Source of the DNA: CAZUSU01 sp964623315
GTDB lineage: Bacteria > Patescibacteriota > Patescibacteriia > Magasanikbacterales > 2-02-FULL-50-9b
Assembly: GCA_964623315.1 (NCBI GenBank)
Contig: CAZUSU010000016.1
Span: 1-14,545 of the forward strand
Length of the DNA: 14,545 nt
Direction of reading: 5' to 3'
Part shown: one piece after another, positions 12,251 to 14,545 of the stretch
Numbering within the stretch: position 1 is the stretch's first letter
Layout of the letters: each line of letters starts with the position of its first letter
Translations under genes and position numbers: made by a program
The notes under the pieces: generated by a model
Told to the model about the DNA's origin: nothing
What the model saw: the letters and a program-made list of their open reading frames with translations, nothing else
Databases searched by the model: none

Positions 12251-13956
12251 TAATTATGAGAAACATTTCGCTGAGTTCCGGCGTTTTTGCCTTGGCCGTT
12301 TGTTTGGTGGTCGCCGGTGTGTTGTTTTTTAGAATCGGTCGCGCCGATGTTGTCGGTGACAACGCAACGTATTTATATCGTGCCGTGGGATTGGTTGACT
12401 TTTTGAGCAGTAAATTACAGACCACGCCGCTCCAATGGTTTTCGGAAGTGCCGTGGTGGGTGCGTTTACAATTTCACGATGCGCCGCCGTTGGCGTTTTG
12501 GATTATGCACGCGGCGCTTGCGCTTAGTGGGGGGGCGGCCCCTGCCGCGCGTGCCCCTGCCGCGCGTGCCCCTGCCGCGCTCATGATGGTTATTTTTGCC
12601 GCACTGCACTGGCGGTTGATTGCTCTGCGCGCCGGCCACCTTCGCGCGGCGGCGTGGGTCGCGATTTTTATTTCGTTCACTTCATTACTGACGCTCGGTC
12701 GCACTACGCTGTTAGAATCGTACATGGTGTTGTGGCTCGGCGCCGGTTTGCTGGCATTTTTTTATACAGAAAAACAGCCGCGCGCGTGGTATGCGGTGGC
12801 CGGATTTTTTGGCGCGGCAGTGCTCACAAAATATACGGCACTCTTTGTGCTGGTGGGGCCGGTGGTGTGGTTAATGATGAATCGTCGGGTAATGCGCGAA
12901 CGTGTTGTACAAAAGGCGGGAATTATTTTTGGCGCATTTTTAATTATTCCGTTTGTGTACAACGTCATGATGTTCAGCGCGGCGGGTCATCCTGATTTGC
13001 AAGTGTCGCAAGCGCTCGGAATAAATATTTCAAAACATTGGACGAGCATTCAGCGTGCCGCGTCACCACTATCGCTAGAAAATTTACGCGCGGCGACGCA
13101 TTTATTTTTTCCGAGCGTGTGGATTATTGTCGCGGCTGTTATTTTTTTTGTCGTTCGGCGCGGAATAAAAAAATATGACCGAATAACGGTTGCGCTGACG
13201 GCGTCGCTGGGCGCAACGATTGTTCAAATGATGTTTTTAGGCGCAGACCAACGATTCTCTGCCGGATTTTTAGTGGTGTGTGCAATGGCGGCGGCGTATA
13301 CGTGCGCGTTTATAAAAATTCCTGCGTCGGCACGCACCCGTTATGGCGGCGCGGCCGTTTTAATGTTATGTGTGCTCGGCGGATGGACAGCCACCGCGCA
13401 AAATTTATACGCATATGAAGAACCGCGTGGCGTGTGGCGCATCACCGGCCGAGAGGCAAACGGCGGTTTTAACGAGCTAGACGCTGTCATTGCAAAATAT
13501 CTACGCGCGCAACAACCCTTTGCCACCGCTGACTTGTGGGGATTTCAAAATCAAAAAAGCGCCGTAGCCGCCGAATATAAACGCGTCTCTGCACCGCCCG
13601 CGCGCGCCGCAAAACCGTACCGCGGTGTCATAATTTTTGACGCGCGCATTTCGTGGTTTTCTTCTTTGTGGTATTTTGAACGATGGAATTTATATGGCGG
13701 ATTCACCTTGCTCTCCACCGCCGACTACGGCGCATACGAACAGCGCGAACCAAATTTTTTTGGCGCACACGGATTTGATTTAGACGAATACTCTTTTGTG
13801 CTGGCATTGCAACCCCCCGCCTCTGCGCCGCCCGCGCTCGGCGAGTTAGCCGAACAGACCGTTGCGTTTTTTGAATCACGAAGAGCGCCAATGAAAATAA
13901 TTCGGGGGCCGGATGGCGTGGCGAGATTTAAAATTTTTGGGGTGCTGGCGCGATAA
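12235..13956 (+). CDS. GT-C fold membrane glycosyltransferase (ArnT/PMT-like)
   Basis: 573 residues with about ten membrane segments up to roughly residue 385, then a soluble C-terminal domain. The first loop holds the acidic DNATYLYRA motif (about 42-50), and HDAPPLAFW (about 81-89) matches the conserved H-x-PPL region of the PMT_2/ArnT group. GRTTLLESY and LTKYTALF in the next loops also fit. The group moves a sugar from a lipid-phosphate carrier to a lipid or protein on the outer side of the membrane; the substrate is not known. I use ATG 12235, with AAAGGA (12220-12225) 9 nt upstream; ATG 12256 is an alternative. An in-frame 15-bp tandem repeat expands an APAAR motif near residue 105. Ends before a bidirectional terminator. 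Confidence 0.85.
   Translation: MLVRSIIMRNISLSSGVFALAVCLVVAGVLFFRIGRADVVGDNATYLYRAVGLVDFLSSKLQTTPLQWFSEVPWWVRLQFHDAPPLAFWIMHAALALSGGAAPAARAPAARAPAALMMVIFAALHWRLIALRAGHLRAAAWVAIFISFTSLLTLGRTTLLESYMVLWLGAGLLAFFYTEKQPRAWYAVAGFFGAAVLTKYTALFVLVGPVVWLMMNRRVMRERVVQKAGIIFGAFLIIPFVYNVMMFSAAGHPDLQVSQALGINISKHWTSIQRAASPLSLENLRAATHLFFPSVWIIVAAVIFFVVRRGIKKYDRITVALTASLGATIVQMMFLGADQRFSAGFLVVCAMAAAYTCAFIKIPASARTRYGGAAVLMLCVLGGWTATAQNLYAYEEPRGVWRITGREANGGFNELDAVIAKYLRAQQPFATADLWGFQNQKSAVAAEYKRVSAPPARAAKPYRGVIIFDARISWFSSLWYFERWNLYGGFTLLSTADYGAYEQREPNFFGAHGFDLDEYSFVLALQPPASAPPALGELAEQTVAFFESRRAPMKIIRGPDGVARFKIFGVLAR
12538..12582 (+). repeat. in-frame 15-bp tandem repeat
   Basis: Three units: GCCCCTGCCGCGCGT at 12538-12552, repeated exactly at 12553-12567, then 12568-12582 with its last two bases changed. 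It encodes APAAR-APAAR-APAA between predicted membrane segments. The unit length keeps the frame whatever the copy number. Confidence 0.95.
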
Positions 13957-13995
13957 GGGAACCACCATAAAAATTCCGCATCAATACAAAAAAAA

Positions 13996-14036
13996 GGCGC
14001 GGTTGGTGTTAAGCAGTTTGCCACACCAGCCGCGCC
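13996..14036. terminator. bidirectional terminator between glycosyltransferase and rnc
   Basis: A 14-bp stem (13996-14009 with 14023-14036, one G-T pair) and a 13-base loop. Eight A upstream (13988-13995) give a T-run for the minus strand (rnc), and GTTGTTCTTTTT follows on the plus strand. Confidence 0.92.
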
Positions 14037-14058
14037 GTTGTTCTTTTTGATCGTACGT

Positions 14059-14544
14059 TCAGTTCCGCCTCGCCTCCATGCCGTAACGCTCCTTCAGCAC
14101 CTTGGTGGCGGCATCCACGGACGCTTCTTGAATGGATGGTCCGGACCCCGTCGCCACCTGCACCGCGCCGATGCAACAACTGACCGTGTGCACCTTGTCG
14201 TGTTCAGGTCCCCGTGACTGAAGCTTCCGATACTCTGGGGTTACCCCCACATCAGCCTGCACCATCTCCTGCAACAGCGACCTCGGATCGCGCATTTCGC
14301 TGGTTTTGATCTCCTCAAGCCGCGGAAGTATGAACCGATGAATGAACAGTTCTGCCACACCCATCCCCCGATCCACGCGCAGCGCACCGATGATCGCCTC
14401 AACAGCGCATGCACGTTGATGCGCGAGCGTCCGATCCAATGGCTGCTTCTTGCCGTTCTGTTCGCCGCGCGAAAAGAGCATGTATTTTTCGATCTGGAGC
14501 TGTTCGCCAATTATGGCGAGCGCGCGATTGCTGACAAGCGCGTT
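14059..14544 (-). CDS. rnc: ribonuclease III, partial (N-terminus outside window)
   Basis: 161 C-terminal residues; the frame is open to the window edge, and residues before the first internal Met (NALVSNRALAIIGEQLQ...) match RNase III, so the protein continues beyond the window. The end of the nuclease domain (RACAVEAIIGALRVDRG) and the dsRNA-binding domain (DPRSLLQEMVQ, TPEYRKLQSRGPEHDK, then the helix QEASVDAATKVL) are seen. The FLGDAVLE signature lies outside. Two oddities: the position of E. coli D114, usually Asp, is Cys here while the neighbouring Glu is kept, and the Lys pair normally opening the last helix of the dsRNA domain is missing (PSIQEA). It would process rRNA and structured mRNAs. 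GC-rich coding (62% at 14341-14400). Confidence 0.93.
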   Translation of the reverse strand, partial: NALVSNRALAIIGEQLQIEKYMLFSRGEQNGKKQPLDRTLAHQRACAVEAIIGALRVDRGMGVAELFIHRFILPRLEEIKTSEMRDPRSLLQEMVQADVGVTPEYRKLQSRGPEHDKVHTVSCCIGAVQVATGSGPSIQEASVDAATKVLKERYGMEARRN

Positions 14545-14545
14545 G

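Overview
The window looks like chromosomal DNA of a Candidate Phyla Radiation bacterium (Patescibacteria, Parcubacteria-like). This rests on recognisable gene families, not on a database search. Pointers are a compact layout with 1-25 bp gaps inside operons, an initiator tRNA without encoded CCA, a ComM-type competence ATPase, a parcubacterial-style RNase III with a non-Asp residue at a catalytic position, and many short lipoproteins and envelope genes. TGA serves as a normal stop (first lipoprotein, antitoxin, methyltransferase, RNase III), which argues against the recoded SR1/Gracilibacteria lineages.

Layout. 1-770: a lipoprotein, then an initiator tRNA(fMet) whose promoter -35 box contains the lipoprotein stop codon. 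The tRNA 3' end plus its terminator is repeated 155 bp downstream, with a palindromic element in between. 758-2334 (minus): a Phd/YefM-RelE toxin-antitoxin pair under a promoter embedded in a 28-bp perfect palindrome, followed 3 nt later by a CapA-type phosphoesterase. 2351-5763 (minus): an RNA-metabolism operon, rpsO - NYN/LabA-like nuclease - pnp, with a good sigma-70-type promoter. 5774-7694 (plus): a GC-rich lipoprotein with its own promoter and terminator, then a TRM11-like methyltransferase.

7695-8456 has no recognised gene but is dense in structure. It holds two palindromic hairpin elements, an AT-rich stretch with two perfect DnaA boxes, and a strong promoter leading into a roughly 360-nt folded transcript that ends in an intrinsic terminator. 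That transcript is the best candidate for something undescribed; it may be a non-coding RNA or a set of overlapping micro-ORFs. 8457-10753 (plus): a DksA/TraR zinc-finger protein, signal peptidase II and ComM, tightly spaced. 10794-12218 (minus): a LysM/M23 murein hydrolase, convergent with comM over a shared hairpin and divergent from a GT-C membrane glycosyltransferase (12235-13956). 13996-14545: a bidirectional terminator and the C-terminal part of RNase III, which runs off the window.

The genes fall into RNA processing and decay (S15, NYN, PNPase, RNase III, tRNA), cell envelope (three lipid- or membrane-linked proteins, LspA, M23 hydrolase, glycosyltransferase, CapA) and DNA uptake or regulation (ComM, DksA/TraR, toxin-antitoxin). 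No integrase, transposase, CRISPR array or phage gene was found.
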